In this document: positions 51,985 through 60,928 of the stretch, piece by piece
Numbering within the stretch: the stretch's first letter is position 1
Layout of the letters: each line of letters opens with the position of its first letter
Assembly: GCF_011044995.1 (NCBI RefSeq)
Contig: NZ_JAAKZW010000002.1
Span: 124,001 to 188,000, forward strand
From: Streptomyces mesophilus
GTDB lineage: Bacteria; Actinomycetota; Actinomycetes; Streptomycetales; Streptomycetaceae
Length of the DNA: 64,000 nt
Direction: 5' to 3'
Notes under the pieces: model-generated
Told to the model about the DNA's origin: nothing
Database searches by the model: none
What the model saw: only the letters and a program-made list of their open reading frames with translations
Position numbers and translations under genes: made by a program

Positions 51985-52029
51985 CATCGGGCGCACCCGG
52001 AGACCCTCACTCGTCCCGGGTGCGCCCGA
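51985..52029. terminator. 15-bp hairpin overlapping the DUF421 3' end
   Basis: ATCGGGCGCACCCGG (51985-51999) pairs exactly with CCGGGTGCGCCCGAT (52015-52029) around a 15-nt loop. It lies between convergent genes; its right arm and part of the loop are inside the last codons of the DUF421 gene (stop 52007). Confidence 0.85.
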
Positions 52030-52573
52030 TCTGTTCCCGCAGCTGCGCGATCTCGGCCCGCAGCGCCGCGATGTCGTTCTTGTCCGCCGCCTGATCGCCG
52101 TCCTTCAGGGTCACCAGGAGCGTGCCACCGGGCTCCAGGCTCACCGCACTGGCCTCGGCCACGTCGTCGCCGCCCTGCCGGCGCACCGCGACATCGAGGT
52201 CGGCGATCCTGAGGCCGTAGCGCCGCACGGTCCGGGGCAGCCAGCGCCCGTCCCGCGCCAGGTCGACGGGAGATCCCTCGAGAATCTGCCCCAGCCGTCC
52301 TGAGGACTGGGCCGCCCGTACGACGACGCCGTTCACCGCGAGCAGTACCGCCGCGCCCAGCGCTGCCCCGGTCACCGAGTTGTCAGGGCCGATCACGGCG
52401 TTCTGCACGACGTTCGACAGCAACAGCATCACGACCAGGTCGAAGGTGTTCAGCTGGGCGAGGTCCCGTTTCCCGGCGAATCTGAGCAGCACGAGCACGA
52501 TCAGATACACCGCGACCGTCCGTACGGCCTTCTCGCCGTACGGGATCCCCACATCCACCAGGTCGTGCCACAC
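52007..52573 (-). CDS. DUF421/YetF-type membrane protein
   Basis: 188 residues with three N-terminal transmembrane helices (AVRTVAVYLIVLVLLRFAG, DLVVMLLLSNVVQNAVIG, AALGAAVLLAVNGVVV), then a YetF-like cytoplasmic domain (GSPVDLARDGRWLPRTVRRYGL) and a coiled-coil end. The start is a GTG. The function is unknown. Its C-terminus is coded by the right arm of the terminator hairpin. Confidence 0.85.
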   Translation of the reverse strand: MWHDLVDVGIPYGEKAVRTVAVYLIVLVLLRFAGKRDLAQLNTFDLVVMLLLSNVVQNAVIGPDNSVTGAALGAAVLLAVNGVVVRAAQSSGRLGQILEGSPVDLARDGRWLPRTVRRYGLRIADLDVAVRRQGGDDVAEASAVSLEPGGTLLVTLKDGDQAADKNDIAALRAEIAQLREQIGRTRDE

Positions 52574-52664
52574 ACGCGCTCCCGAAGTCGTCGGACACCG
52601 GCCGCGTCAGCCGATCGGTCCAGCATTCCCGGCGCGGGACCCCGCGGGTGGGGAAGGTGGGTGC

Positions 52665-53639
52665 ATGAGCACCGGTGTGTCGCCTCAGCATCGGCGGAGC
52701 TTCGTGCGCTGGTGGACCGGGCGCTCACCCGCCGCGGGTTCCGCCGTGATGGCCACCGGCATCCTGTCGGTGGGGCTGCACCTGATGGGCCAAGAGAACC
52801 TGTCCCTCGCCGCGCTCGCCCTCGCCGCCGTGATGTGGAGCGGCCTCGCGGCCGATTTCACCGGGCGGCTCCTGAACGACCGGGCCCGCTGGATCCATGA
52901 GGCGGACACCCCGCCCGCCCTCACCGCAGTGGCCGCGACCTGCGTCCTCGGCACCCGGCTCGCCCTGCTCGGCTGGACCGCGCTCGCCACCGTCCTGCTC
53001 GTGCTCGCCGCAGTGGTCTGCCTGGTGCTGCTGCCCGCGGTCCTTCGCGACTCCGTGCTGCGGGTGCGGCACCACGCGATGCCAGGCGCGGTGTTCCTGG
53101 TCTGCGTCGCCACGCAAGGGCTCGCCGTCCTGGGCGCCACGCTCGCACCCCTGCTGCACCAGACCTGGCTCGCCCGCGCGGCCCTGGCCGCGTTCTGCCT
53201 GGGCCTGGTCCTGTACGGTCTCGCGCTGGGCCGGTTCGACCTGCGCAACGTCCGCCGCGGCGCGGGCGACCAGTGGGTGGCGTGCGGCGCCCTGGCCATC
53301 TCGGCCCTGGCCGGCGCGAAGCTGCTCGCCTCGGCCGCCTTCACCGGAACGTTCCACGACGCCCTGCGGATCGCGGCGCTGACCCTGCTCGCCCTCGCCT
53401 TCGCCTGGTACGCGGTCCTGGCCGTGGCGGAAGTCGCCTGGCCCCGGCTCCGTTTCGACGTACGCCGCTGGGCCACCGTCTTCCCCATGGGCATGACCGG
53501 CGTCGCGACGCTGTCCCTCGCGACCGCGGCCGGCGTCGCGGGGCTGAGGACGCCGGGCAAGGTGCTCGTGTGGTGCGCCGTCGCAGTGTGGTGTGCGGTC
53601 TTCGCGGGGGCGGTCCGTTCGGCGGTGAGGCCGGTATGA
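52665..53639 (+). CDS. TDT/TehA-family membrane transporter
   Basis: 324 residues with about 10 transmembrane helices, similar to tellurite-resistance/C4-dicarboxylate (TDT) channels; typical pieces are GSAVMATGILSVGLHL and FPMGMTGVATLSLATAAG. The ATG follows GGAAGG. Its stop overlaps the start of the next permease gene as ATGA, so it belongs to the osmoprotectant operon. The substrate is unknown. Co-occurrence with an OpuB-type system is unusual. Confidence 0.82.
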   Translation: MSTGVSPQHRRSFVRWWTGRSPAAGSAVMATGILSVGLHLMGQENLSLAALALAAVMWSGLAADFTGRLLNDRARWIHEADTPPALTAVAATCVLGTRLALLGWTALATVLLVLAAVVCLVLLPAVLRDSVLRVRHHAMPGAVFLVCVATQGLAVLGATLAPLLHQTWLARAALAAFCLGLVLYGLALGRFDLRNVRRGAGDQWVACGALAISALAGAKLLASAAFTGTFHDALRIAALTLLALAFAWYAVLAVAEVAWPRLRFDVRRWATVFPMGMTGVATLSLATAAGVAGLRTPGKVLVWCAVAVWCAVFAGAVRSAVRPV

Positions 53640-54325
53640 AGGCAGCTCCCGAGGCGCCCGACGACTGCCTCGCCCGCAACGAGTGGATCTGCGGCAAGTA
53701 CCTGAGCACCCGCAGCGAGATCCTCACCGACGCCGTGATCCAGCACCTCGAACTCACCGCGATCTCGGTCCTGATCGGCCTGGTCCTCGCCGTCCCCCTC
53801 GCCGTCGCCGCGCGCCGCTGGCACTGGGCGTCAGGGCCGTTGCTCGGCCTGACGACCGTGCTCTACACGATCCCCTCGCTCGCGATGTTCTCGCTGCTGC
53901 TTCCCGTGTACGGGCTGTCGGCCGCCCTGGTCGTCGCGGGTCTGGTCCTGTACTCACTCACGCTGCTGGTGCGCAACATCCTCGCCGGACTGCGCGCCGT
54001 GCCCGAGGAGACCCGGCAGGCCGCCCGCGGTATGGGCTACGGACCGATCCGGCTGCTGCTCACCGTCGAACTCCCGCTCGCCGTACCGGCCGCGATGGCC
54101 GGCCTCAGGATCGCCACGGTCTCGGCGGTCTCGCTGGTCACCGTGGGCGCGATCGTCGGCTACGGAGGGCTCGGCAATCTCATCTACGCCGGGATGAACA
54201 CGTACTTCAAAGCCCAGGTCCTCACCGCCTCCGTGCTGTGTGTCGTCATCGCGATCGCCGCGGACCTGTTGCTCCTCGGCGTGCAACGGCTGCTCACGCC
54301 CTGGCAGAAGGGGGCGCGCGGATGA
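53636..54325 (+). CDS. ABC transporter permease, osmoprotectant type (OpuBB/ProW-like)
   Basis: 229 residues, 5-6 helices. The EAA-like loop is RAVPEETRQAARGMGYGPIRLLLTVELPLAVPAAMAGLRIATV (about 122-165). SVSLVTVGAIVGYGGLGNLI follows. It forms the channel with the next permease for glycine betaine, choline or related osmolytes. It overlaps its neighbours by 4 bases on both sides. The ATPase gene is not adjacent; a candidate is at 57589-58749. Confidence 0.87.
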   Translation: MKAAPEAPDDCLARNEWICGKYLSTRSEILTDAVIQHLELTAISVLIGLVLAVPLAVAARRWHWASGPLLGLTTVLYTIPSLAMFSLLLPVYGLSAALVVAGLVLYSLTLLVRNILAGLRAVPEETRQAARGMGYGPIRLLLTVELPLAVPAAMAGLRIATVSAVSLVTVGAIVGYGGLGNLIYAGMNTYFKAQVLTASVLCVVIAIAADLLLLGVQRLLTPWQKGARG

Positions 54326-54996
54326 ACACGCTGAGCGATGCCTGGGACTGGCTCACCGACCCCGCCAACTGGTCCGGCGGCGACGGCGTCTGGCACCGCC
54401 TGACCGAACACCTGGTGCTCACCGTGGTCTGCCTGGTCATCAGCTGTCTGATCGCGCTGCCCATCGCACTGGTCCTCGGCCACCTCGGCAAGGGCGGCGC
54501 GCTCGCCGTCAACATCTCCAACGTCGGCCGCGCCGTACCCACCTTCGCCGTCCTGGTCCTGCTGCTCCTCACCCCGATCGGCAAGTGGGGGCAGGGCCCG
54601 ACGGTCGTCGCCCTAGTGCTCTTCGCCGTACCGCCGCTGCTCACCAACGCCTACGTCGGGATGCGCGAGGTCGACCGCAGCATCGTCCAGGCGGCCCGCG
54701 GGATGGGCATGACGGGACGCCAGATGCTGTGGCGGGTCGAACTGCCGCTCGCCCTGCCGATGATCCTCAACGGTGTACGGATCGCCGCCGTCCAGCTGGT
54801 CGCCACCGCCACCATCGCGGCGCTCGCGGGCGGCGGCGGACTCGGCCGGATCATCACCGCGGGCTTCAATCTGGCCTCCACCGCCCAAGTGGTCGCGGGC
54901 GCCGTCCTGGTGGCCGCGTTCGCCCTGATCGTCGAGGGGCTCTTCGAGCTCGCCGAACGCCTCGCCCCCGGCTGGGCACGGGGGAGGACCGCATGA
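54322..54996 (+). CDS. ABC transporter permease, osmoprotectant type (OpuBD-like)
   Basis: 224 residues, 5-6 helices. The EAA loop is MREVDRSIVQAARGMGMTGRQMLWRVELPLALPMILNGVRIAAVQ (about 114-158). TATIAALAGGGGLGRIITAGF follows. It is the second channel half. The ATG overlaps the upstream stop as ATGA, and its own stop overlaps the next start in the same way. Confidence 0.87.
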   Translation: MNTLSDAWDWLTDPANWSGGDGVWHRLTEHLVLTVVCLVISCLIALPIALVLGHLGKGGALAVNISNVGRAVPTFAVLVLLLLTPIGKWGQGPTVVALVLFAVPPLLTNAYVGMREVDRSIVQAARGMGMTGRQMLWRVELPLALPMILNGVRIAAVQLVATATIAALAGGGGLGRIITAGFNLASTAQVVAGAVLVAAFALIVEGLFELAERLAPGWARGRTA

Positions 54997-55931
54997 GACG
55001 GCCGCTCGCCACGACCTGTCTGCTGACCGCGCTCCTCGCGGGCTGCTCCACCGGACCGTCCCTGGAGAACCAGGGCGAGGTCACCGCACCGCCCGGCGAC
55101 AGCAAGTCCCTGACCATCGGATCGGCCGGGTTCACGGAGAGCGACCTGCTGGCCCAGATGTACGCGAAGCTGCTCTCGAAGGCCGGGTACCGCACCACCC
55201 TCCTCACGGTGGCCAACCGCGAACTGTACGAACCGGCCCTGGAATCCGGCCAGATCGACGTCGTCCCCGAGTACGCGGCGACCTTCGCGGACTGGCTCAA
55301 CGCCAAAGCCAACGGAGCCGACGCGCCCCCCGTCGGCTCACCCGACCTCGACACCACGATGACGGCCCTGCGCGAGCTCGCCACGCCGCGTGGCCTCACC
55401 GTGCTCGACCCAGGCAAGGCCGTCGACCAGAACGCCTTCGCGGTCACCTCCGCGTACGCGAAGCAGCATCACCTCAAAACCCTGTCGGACCTCGGCCGCT
55501 CCGGCCTCAAGGTGCGGCTCGCGGCGGGCGACGAGTGCGTGAAACGGCCTTACTGCCAGCCCGGGTTGGAGAAGACGTACGGCATCGACATCACCTCCGT
55601 CGACCCCAAAGGCGTCGGTACCACCCAGGCCAAGAAGGCCGTACAGGCCGGTCAGGACCAGATGGTCCTCACCACCAGCACCGACGCCACGCTCGGCGAG
55701 TTCGGCCTGGTGCTGCTCGCCGACGACAAGAAGCTGCAGAACGCCGACTACATCGTGCCCGTCGTGAACCGCTCCCGGGCCGGCAGCGAGAAGGTCGCGG
55801 CGGCTCTCGGCAAGCTCAACACCGTTCTCACCACGGCCGATCTGGCCTCGATGAACCAGCAGGTGGACAGCTGGCGTCGGCTTCCGGAGGACGTGGCGGA
55901 GGCGTATCTGGAGGAGAAGGGGCTGCTGTAA
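54993..55931 (+). CDS. Osmoprotectant-binding lipoprotein (OpuBC/ProX-like)
   Basis: 312 residues. The signal has lipobox LLAGC (Cys about 17), followed by an acidic linker. The mature part has IGSAGFTESDLLAQMYAKLL, IDVVPEYAATFADWL and the C-terminal LASMNQQVDSWRRLPEDVAEAYLEEKGLL, all typical of the OpuAC/QAT family that binds quaternary amines. It is the last gene of the TDT-permease-permease operon. Confidence 0.9.
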   Translation: MRRPLATTCLLTALLAGCSTGPSLENQGEVTAPPGDSKSLTIGSAGFTESDLLAQMYAKLLSKAGYRTTLLTVANRELYEPALESGQIDVVPEYAATFADWLNAKANGADAPPVGSPDLDTTMTALRELATPRGLTVLDPGKAVDQNAFAVTSAYAKQHHLKTLSDLGRSGLKVRLAAGDECVKRPYCQPGLEKTYGIDITSVDPKGVGTTQAKKAVQAGQDQMVLTTSTDATLGEFGLVLLADDKKLQNADYIVPVVNRSRAGSEKVAAALGKLNTVLTTADLASMNQQVDSWRRLPEDVAEAYLEEKGLL

Positions 55932-55971
55932 GCGCTGCCCCGTTGCTACGGGCTCCCGGTGGACGCGATCG

Positions 55972-56565
55972 CTAGGTCCTGCCGTGCCCCGGGTCCAGCG
56001 CACGGATGACGTGCTCGATCAAGGTGTCGAGATACGCGGGTTCCGGCAGGCCCAGGTGGAGGACGAGCCGGTGGTACAGGGGGCCGTAGAACAGATCGAG
56101 GGCGACGTCCAGGTCCGCGTCCGGGTGCAACTGGCCCTGCTCCTGAGCGCGGCGCATGCGCTGCCCGAACGCCTCGATGCGCGGCCGGACCAGACGCTCG
56201 CGCATCTGCTCGGCGAGCTCCGGATCGCGCAGCGCGTCGGCGACCAGCCCGGCGAGAGGGGCATGCGAGGGCGGAGAGAGGAAGCGGATGACGGTGGCCA
56301 TCTGGGTCCGCATGTCGGCGGCGAAGTCGCCCGTGTCGGGATGAGGGGCGACGGTGTCGGCTGCCTCGTGGAGGGCTTCGAGGACGACGGCGCCCTTGGA
56401 CGGCCACCACCGGTAGATCGTCTTCTTGCTGACGCCGGCGCGGGCTGCGATGCCCTCGATCGTCATACGCCCGTACCCCTCCTCGCCGCACAGCTCGAGA
56501 GCCGCGGTGAGGATCGCGTCACGGCTTTTCTGGCTGCGCCGCTGCGGGTTGGGGGGCTTGGTCAC
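55972..56565 (-). CDS. TetR-family regulator
   Basis: 197 residues. HTH: SRDAILTAALELCGEEGYGRMTIEGIAARAGVSKKTIYRWWPSKGAVVLEAL (about 14-65). The C-terminal domain is TetR_C_16/YcdC-like. The start is a GTG at 56563-56565. It is divergent from the alpha/beta-hydrolase gene; two shared operators lie between (56585-56659). The pair interrupts the otherwise linked osmoprotectant system. Confidence 0.9.
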   Translation of the reverse strand: MTKPPNPQRRSQKSRDAILTAALELCGEEGYGRMTIEGIAARAGVSKKTIYRWWPSKGAVVLEALHEAADTVAPHPDTGDFAADMRTQMATVIRFLSPPSHAPLAGLVADALRDPELAEQMRERLVRPRIEAFGQRMRRAQEQGQLHPDADLDVALDLFYGPLYHRLVLHLGLPEPAYLDTLIEHVIRALDPGHGRT

Positions 56566-56584
56566 CGGTCGACCCTAACAGGAC

Positions 56585-56659
56585 ACGACACGTGGCGTGT
56601 TGACAGATTACGGAGCCTGCGGGCAGTCTCTGCTCCGCCAACGACACGGCACGTGTCGT
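56585..56659. promoter_or_regulatory. Two TetR operators of the form ACGACACG-N3-CGTGTCGT
   Basis: A perfect copy is at 56641-56659 (ACGACACG gca CGTGTCGT). A weaker copy starts at 56585 (ACGACACG tgg CGTGTTGA, to 56603). They are 56 bp apart. The first lies 20 bp from the TetR start, the second 61 bp from the hydrolase start, so each can block one promoter. Confidence 0.8.
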
Positions 56660-56719
56660 GGCCTTTGGGTGCAGGGCTTGGTGTCCTGTGCGCAGCGCAC
56701 AAGGGGAGTGGGACTTCAT

Positions 56720-57523
56720 ATGAACAAGGTGTTCGCTGCCGACGGCACGGTCATCGCCTACGAGCAGCAGGGGTCGGGGCCCGTCGTGGTGCTCGTCGGC
56801 GGCGCGTTCATGACCCGGCACGATTCCGCCGAGCTGGCCGGTCTGCTGGCCGACCGCTTCACGGTCCTCACGTACGACCGCCGGGGGCGCGGTGACAGCG
56901 GGGACGCCGACACCTATGACGTGCGGCGCGAGGTCGAGGACCTGGACGCGCTGATCGGGCACGCGGGCGGCGAGGCCATGGTGTTCGGTATGTCCTCCGG
57001 TGCCGTACTGGCGTTGGAGGCCGTTGCCCGGGGGAGCGCGGTGACCCGCCTTGCGCTGTACGAACCGCCCTTCATCACCGACGCGAGCCGCCCGCCGCTG
57101 CCCGCCGACTATGTCGCCCACCTCGAGGAGCTGGTGCGGCAGGGCGCGTACGGCGATGCGGCGGCCTACTTCATGACGGCCGCGGTGGGGATGCCGCCCG
57201 AGGCGGTCGCGGGCATGCGGCAGGCTCCGTTCTGGGCCGGCATGGAGGCGACGGCCCGCACGCTGCCCTACGACGGCCGGATCATGGGCGACACGATGTC
57301 CGGGCGTCCGCTGCCCGCCGACCGCTGGCAGTCCGTGAACATCCCCGTCCTCGTCGGCAGCGGGGACGCCGGCGCACCGCACATGCTCACCGGTGCCGAG
57401 GAACTCGCCGCGCTGGCCGACAACTTCTCCCTGCGCGTCTTCCCGGGGCAGGAGCACACCATCGCTCCCGAGCTCCTCGCTCCGGTTCTGGCGGACTTCT
57501 TCGCCGCTCGGCCGCAGGCGTGA
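56720..57523 (+). CDS. Alpha/beta hydrolase
   Basis: 267 residues. The nucleophile elbow is VFGMSSGAVLAL (Ser about 94), and the oxyanion region has VLVGGAFMTRHDSAEL. FTVLTYDRRGRGDSGD is strand 4 of the fold, GQEHTIAPELLAPVL includes the catalytic His. The substrate is unknown. It is controlled by the TetR pair gene and is followed by a strong terminator. Confidence 0.88.
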   Translation: MNKVFAADGTVIAYEQQGSGPVVVLVGGAFMTRHDSAELAGLLADRFTVLTYDRRGRGDSGDADTYDVRREVEDLDALIGHAGGEAMVFGMSSGAVLALEAVARGSAVTRLALYEPPFITDASRPPLPADYVAHLEELVRQGAYGDAAAYFMTAAVGMPPEAVAGMRQAPFWAGMEATARTLPYDGRIMGDTMSGRPLPADRWQSVNIPVLVGSGDAGAPHMLTGAEELAALADNFSLRVFPGQEHTIAPELLAPVLADFFAARPQA

Positions 57524-57528
57524 ACAGA

Positions 57529-57557
57529 CCGGCCTCGGCCCACTGAGCCGAGGCCGG
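57529..57557. terminator. Bidirectional hairpin
   Basis: CCGGCCTCGGC (57529-57539) pairs with GCCGAGGCCGG (57547-57557) around a 7-nt loop, between the convergent hydrolase and ATPase genes (stops 57523 and 57589). Confidence 0.82.
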
Positions 57558-57588
57558 CTCTCGGGCGACTCGTAGGCCGGCTCTGCGG

Positions 57589-58749
57589 TTACGCGTCCGC
57601 CACCGAGTCGAACTCCACCTCGTCGCGCCCGACCCCCAGCGCGTCCGCATCCACCGACCGGCGCAGCGCCTCGTGCAGCTTCGCCGGGGTCAGTACGCCG
57701 AGGAAACGGGCGCCGTCGAGGACGGCGACCCAGCCCGCGTCGTGCTGGAGCATCACCCCGAAAGCGGTCTTGAGCGGGGCGCCCACAGGGACCCAGGAGT
57801 TCATCCGGTGCGCGAGATCGCCGACCTTCGCGTCGCCCGCGAGCGCCAGTTCGTCGACGCCCGCCCAGCCGTGCAGTTCGCCCGCCTCATCGAGGCAGAC
57901 GGCCCAGCGGGCCCCCTCGGCGCGCAGCCGGGACGCGGCGGCCGAGGCGGATTCGTCCAGGCGGGCGAGCGGCGGTTCTTCCAGGTCATCGGGCTCGATC
58001 TCGGTGACCGACAGGCGCTTGAGACCTCGGTCGGCGCCCACGAACTCGGCCACGTACGGCGTCGCGGGGTTGCCGAGCACGGCCCCCGGAGTGTCGAACT
58101 GCTCGATCCGGCCCTGCCCGTAGACCGCGATCCGGTCGCCGAGGCGCACGGCCTCCTCGATGTCATGCGTGACCATCACAACCGTCTTGCGTACGTTCCG
58201 CTGCATCTGCAGGAACTGGTCCTGCAACTGCTCACGCACCACCGGGTCCACCGCGCCGAACGGTTCGTCCATCAGGAGCACCGGCGGATCGGCGGCCAAG
58301 GCCCGGGCCACACCGACTCGCTGGCGCTGCCCGCCGGAGAGCTGGTCGGGATAGCGGGAGCCGTACTTCTTCGGGTCCAGGCCCACCATGTCGAGCAGTT
58401 CCGCCGCACGCGCCTTCGCCTTCGAGCGCTTCCAGCCGATCAGGGCGGGGACGGTCGCGGTGTTGTCGAGGATCGTGCGGTGCGGGAACAGACCGACCTG
58501 CTGGATGACGTATCCGATCCGGCGCCGCAGCTTGACGGGGTCGACCGTGGAGATGTCCTCGCCGTCGACGAAGATCTTTCCCGCGGTGGGCTCGATCAGC
58601 CGGTTGACCATCATCATCGTGGTGGTCTTGCCGCAGCCGGAGGGTCCGACGAGCGTCACCAGTTCGCCCTCGGCCACCTCGAAGGAGAGGTCGTCCACGG
58701 CCGTCGTGCCGTCGGCGTACCGCTTGGTCACCCGCTCGAACCGGATCAT
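57589..58749 (-). CDS. Osmoprotectant ABC transporter ATP-binding protein (OpuBA/ProV-like) with CBS domains
   Basis: 386 residues. Walker A GPSGCGKTT (36-44), signature LSGGQRQR, Walker B VLLMDEPFGAVD, switch VTHDIEEAV. After the ATPase come two CBS-type modules (about 250-380), which in OpuA-type transporters sense ionic strength or c-di-AMP. It probably works with the permease/binding-protein genes at 53636-55931, but is on the opposite strand and separated by the TetR/hydrolase pair. It has its own promoter region in the 59 bp after lutC. Confidence 0.9.
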   Translation of the reverse strand: MIRFERVTKRYADGTTAVDDLSFEVAEGELVTLVGPSGCGKTTTMMMVNRLIEPTAGKIFVDGEDISTVDPVKLRRRIGYVIQQVGLFPHRTILDNTATVPALIGWKRSKAKARAAELLDMVGLDPKKYGSRYPDQLSGGQRQRVGVARALAADPPVLLMDEPFGAVDPVVREQLQDQFLQMQRNVRKTVVMVTHDIEEAVRLGDRIAVYGQGRIEQFDTPGAVLGNPATPYVAEFVGADRGLKRLSVTEIEPDDLEEPPLARLDESASAAASRLRAEGARWAVCLDEAGELHGWAGVDELALAGDAKVGDLAHRMNSWVPVGAPLKTAFGVMLQHDAGWVAVLDGARFLGVLTPAKLHEALRRSVDADALGVGRDEVEFDSVADA

Positions 58750-58808
58750 GCCCTCACGCTACGAGCGGGGCTCGCGGGCCGCACACCGGGACGGGCCGCA
58801 CGGTGGGC

Positions 58809-59453
58809 TCACTCCACGAGGATGACTTGGAGGGTGCGCGGTCCGTGCACGCCCTCCACCCGGTCCAGCTCGATGTCGCTGGTGGCGGACGGGCCGGAGA
58901 TCCAGGTCAGCGGCCGCCCGGGGTCGAGCCGGGGGAGCGCCTGCGGAACGGAGGAGACGAGCTGCTCGGGGACCCGTACGACGCAGATGTGGTGGTCGGG
59001 GATCAGGGTGATCCGTCGGCGTCCCTGGTCGGGGGAGCCGTCGAGGACGAGCGTGCCGGTCTCGGCGACGGCGAGGGCGCAGCCGGTCACGACCGCCGTC
59101 ACCTCGTCCAGTTCGTGCGGGGTGCTGTCCGGGCTGTCCTCGACGAGGCGAGCGGCCACGCCGGACAGCCACTCCCGTGGGAGTCCCGCCGGGGCCAGCA
59201 CGGAGTCCGCGTCGCGTTCGGCGAGCAGCCGGGCGATCAGGGCGGGCAGGTCGGCCTCCTGCGCACGGTGGACGAGCGCGCGGTACTCGGCGAGGTTCTC
59301 GGCAAGGAGATCGGCCGTCTCGGCGGCGGTGCGCGCGCCGTGCTGCTCGTGGTAATCGCGGGGCACGTCCTGCGCGTACGAGGAGGACGCACTGTCGGAC
59401 GCGTCGCCGACGGCCCGCCGTACGCGCGCCAACACCCGTTCCCTGCTGTTCAC
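58809..59453 (-). CDS. lutC: LutC-like lactate utilization protein C
   Basis: 214 residues of the LutC/YkgG family (LUD domain). The pieces VAETGTLVLDGSPDQGRRRITLIPDHHICVV and DIELDRVEGVHGPRTLQVILVE match. It is a subunit of the LutABC L-lactate-oxidising complex that feeds electrons to the respiratory chain. The GTG start overlaps the lutB stop as GTGA. It is the last gene of the operon. Confidence 0.9.
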   Translation of the reverse strand: MNSRERVLARVRRAVGDASDSASSSYAQDVPRDYHEQHGARTAAETADLLAENLAEYRALVHRAQEADLPALIARLLAERDADSVLAPAGLPREWLSGVAARLVEDSPDSTPHELDEVTAVVTGCALAVAETGTLVLDGSPDQGRRRITLIPDHHICVVRVPEQLVSSVPQALPRLDPGRPLTWISGPSATSDIELDRVEGVHGPRTLQVILVE

Positions 59454-60928
59454 TTGACCTCTCCCTTTCCGCCGTCCGTCCGCGCCCACCAGTCTCGGAA
59501 CGACTCCTGCGGCACCTCGGGCAGATCCCGGCTCGCGCCCCAGGCCTTGCCCGGACCCGGGAGCTTGCGTGGATGCAGACGGCGGGTGCGCGAAGCCAGG
59601 CGCTGGCCCGTGCGCAGGATGCCCGGCCTGCCGAACGCCCAGGCCGTCGCCCGCATGGCCGCGCGTTCGGCGGCATGTCCCTTCGCGGGCCGCACGGTGA
59701 TCCGCGCGCCGTTGCGCACCACCTCACCGCCCTCGGCGACCCGCTCCCGCAGATGGACGAGCACCTCGGGGATGTCGATCGCGACCGGACACACCTCGTA
59801 GCAGGCGCCGCAGAGCGAGGAGGCATACGGCAGCGACCGGTCGATCTCGCTTCCCATGCCGCGTAGTTGGGGGCTGAGGATGGCGCCGATCGGACCCGGG
59901 TACACCGACCCGTACGCATGGCCGCCGGCCCGTTCGTACACCGGACAGACGTTGAGGCAGGCCGAGCAGCGGATGCAGCGCAGCGCCTGGCGGCCGACCT
60001 CGTCGGCGAGGGTGTCGGTGCGGCCGTTGTCGAGCAGGACGAGGTGGAAAGTGCGCGGTCCGTCGCTGTCCGAAGTGCCGGTCCACGTCGACGTGTACGG
60101 ATTCATCCGCTCGGCCGTGGAGGAGCGCGGGAGTGTCTGGAGGAACACCTCCAGATCACGCCACGTGGGCACGATCTTCTCGATGCCGACGACCGAGATC
60201 AGGGTCTCGGGCAATGTCAGGCACATACGTCCGTTGCCCTCGGACTCCAGGATCACGAGCGTGCCGGTCTCGGCGACCATGAAGTTGGCGCCGGAGATGC
60301 CGACCTTGGCCCGCAGGAACTTCTCCCGCAGATGCAGCCGCGCCGCCTCGGCCAGCTCGGCGGGGGAGTCGGCCAGGGCCTCCGGTGCGGGGCGGCCCCA
60401 ACTGGCCATCTCATGCTCGAAGATGTCGCGGATCTCGCCCCGGTTGCGGTGGATGGCGGGGACGAGGATGTGCGAGGGGCGGTCTTTGCCGAGCTGCACG
60501 ATGAGTTCGGCCAAGTCCGTCTCGTACGCGCGGATCCCGGCCTCTTCGAGCGCCTCGTTGAGCCCGATCTCCTGCGTGGCCATCGACTTGACCTTGACCA
60601 CCTCGCGCTCACCCGTCTCCTGGACGAGACGGGTCACGAGCGAGTTGGCCTCGTCCGCGTCGACCGCCCAGTGGACGGTGCCCCCGGCCCGTACGACGGC
60701 CTCCTCCAACTGCACCAGATACGTGTCGAGATGGCGCAGCGTATGGTCCTTGATCTGCTTGCCCGCCTCGCGCAGCTCGGCCCAGTCGTCCAGCTCCGTG
60801 ACGGCCCGGGCCCGCTTGTCGCGGATGGTGTGCGTGGCATGGCGCAGATTCGCCCGCAGGGTCCGGTCGGCGACCGCCCCGTGCGCGGCCGCGGGGAAGG
60901 CCGGCATGCCGACGAAGGTCCCGCTCAT
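59450..60928 (-). CDS. lutB: LutB-like iron-sulfur lactate utilization protein B
   Basis: 492 residues: a LUD domain (KVKSMATQEIGLNEALE, VGISGANFMVAETGTLVI) then ferredoxin-type [4Fe-4S] motifs CIRCSACLNVCPVY and CGACYEVCPVAID (C-x2-C-x2-C-x3-CP twice). It carries the electron path of the lactate dehydrogenase complex. The ATG overlaps the lutA stop by 4 bases. The C-terminal extension is basic and disordered, a normal feature in actinobacteria. Confidence 0.92.
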   Translation of the reverse strand: MSGTFVGMPAFPAAAHGAVADRTLRANLRHATHTIRDKRARAVTELDDWAELREAGKQIKDHTLRHLDTYLVQLEEAVVRAGGTVHWAVDADEANSLVTRLVQETGEREVVKVKSMATQEIGLNEALEEAGIRAYETDLAELIVQLGKDRPSHILVPAIHRNRGEIRDIFEHEMASWGRPAPEALADSPAELAEAARLHLREKFLRAKVGISGANFMVAETGTLVILESEGNGRMCLTLPETLISVVGIEKIVPTWRDLEVFLQTLPRSSTAERMNPYTSTWTGTSDSDGPRTFHLVLLDNGRTDTLADEVGRQALRCIRCSACLNVCPVYERAGGHAYGSVYPGPIGAILSPQLRGMGSEIDRSLPYASSLCGACYEVCPVAIDIPEVLVHLRERVAEGGEVVRNGARITVRPAKGHAAERAAMRATAWAFGRPGILRTGQRLASRTRRLHPRKLPGPGKAWGASRDLPEVPQESFRDWWARTDGGKGEVK

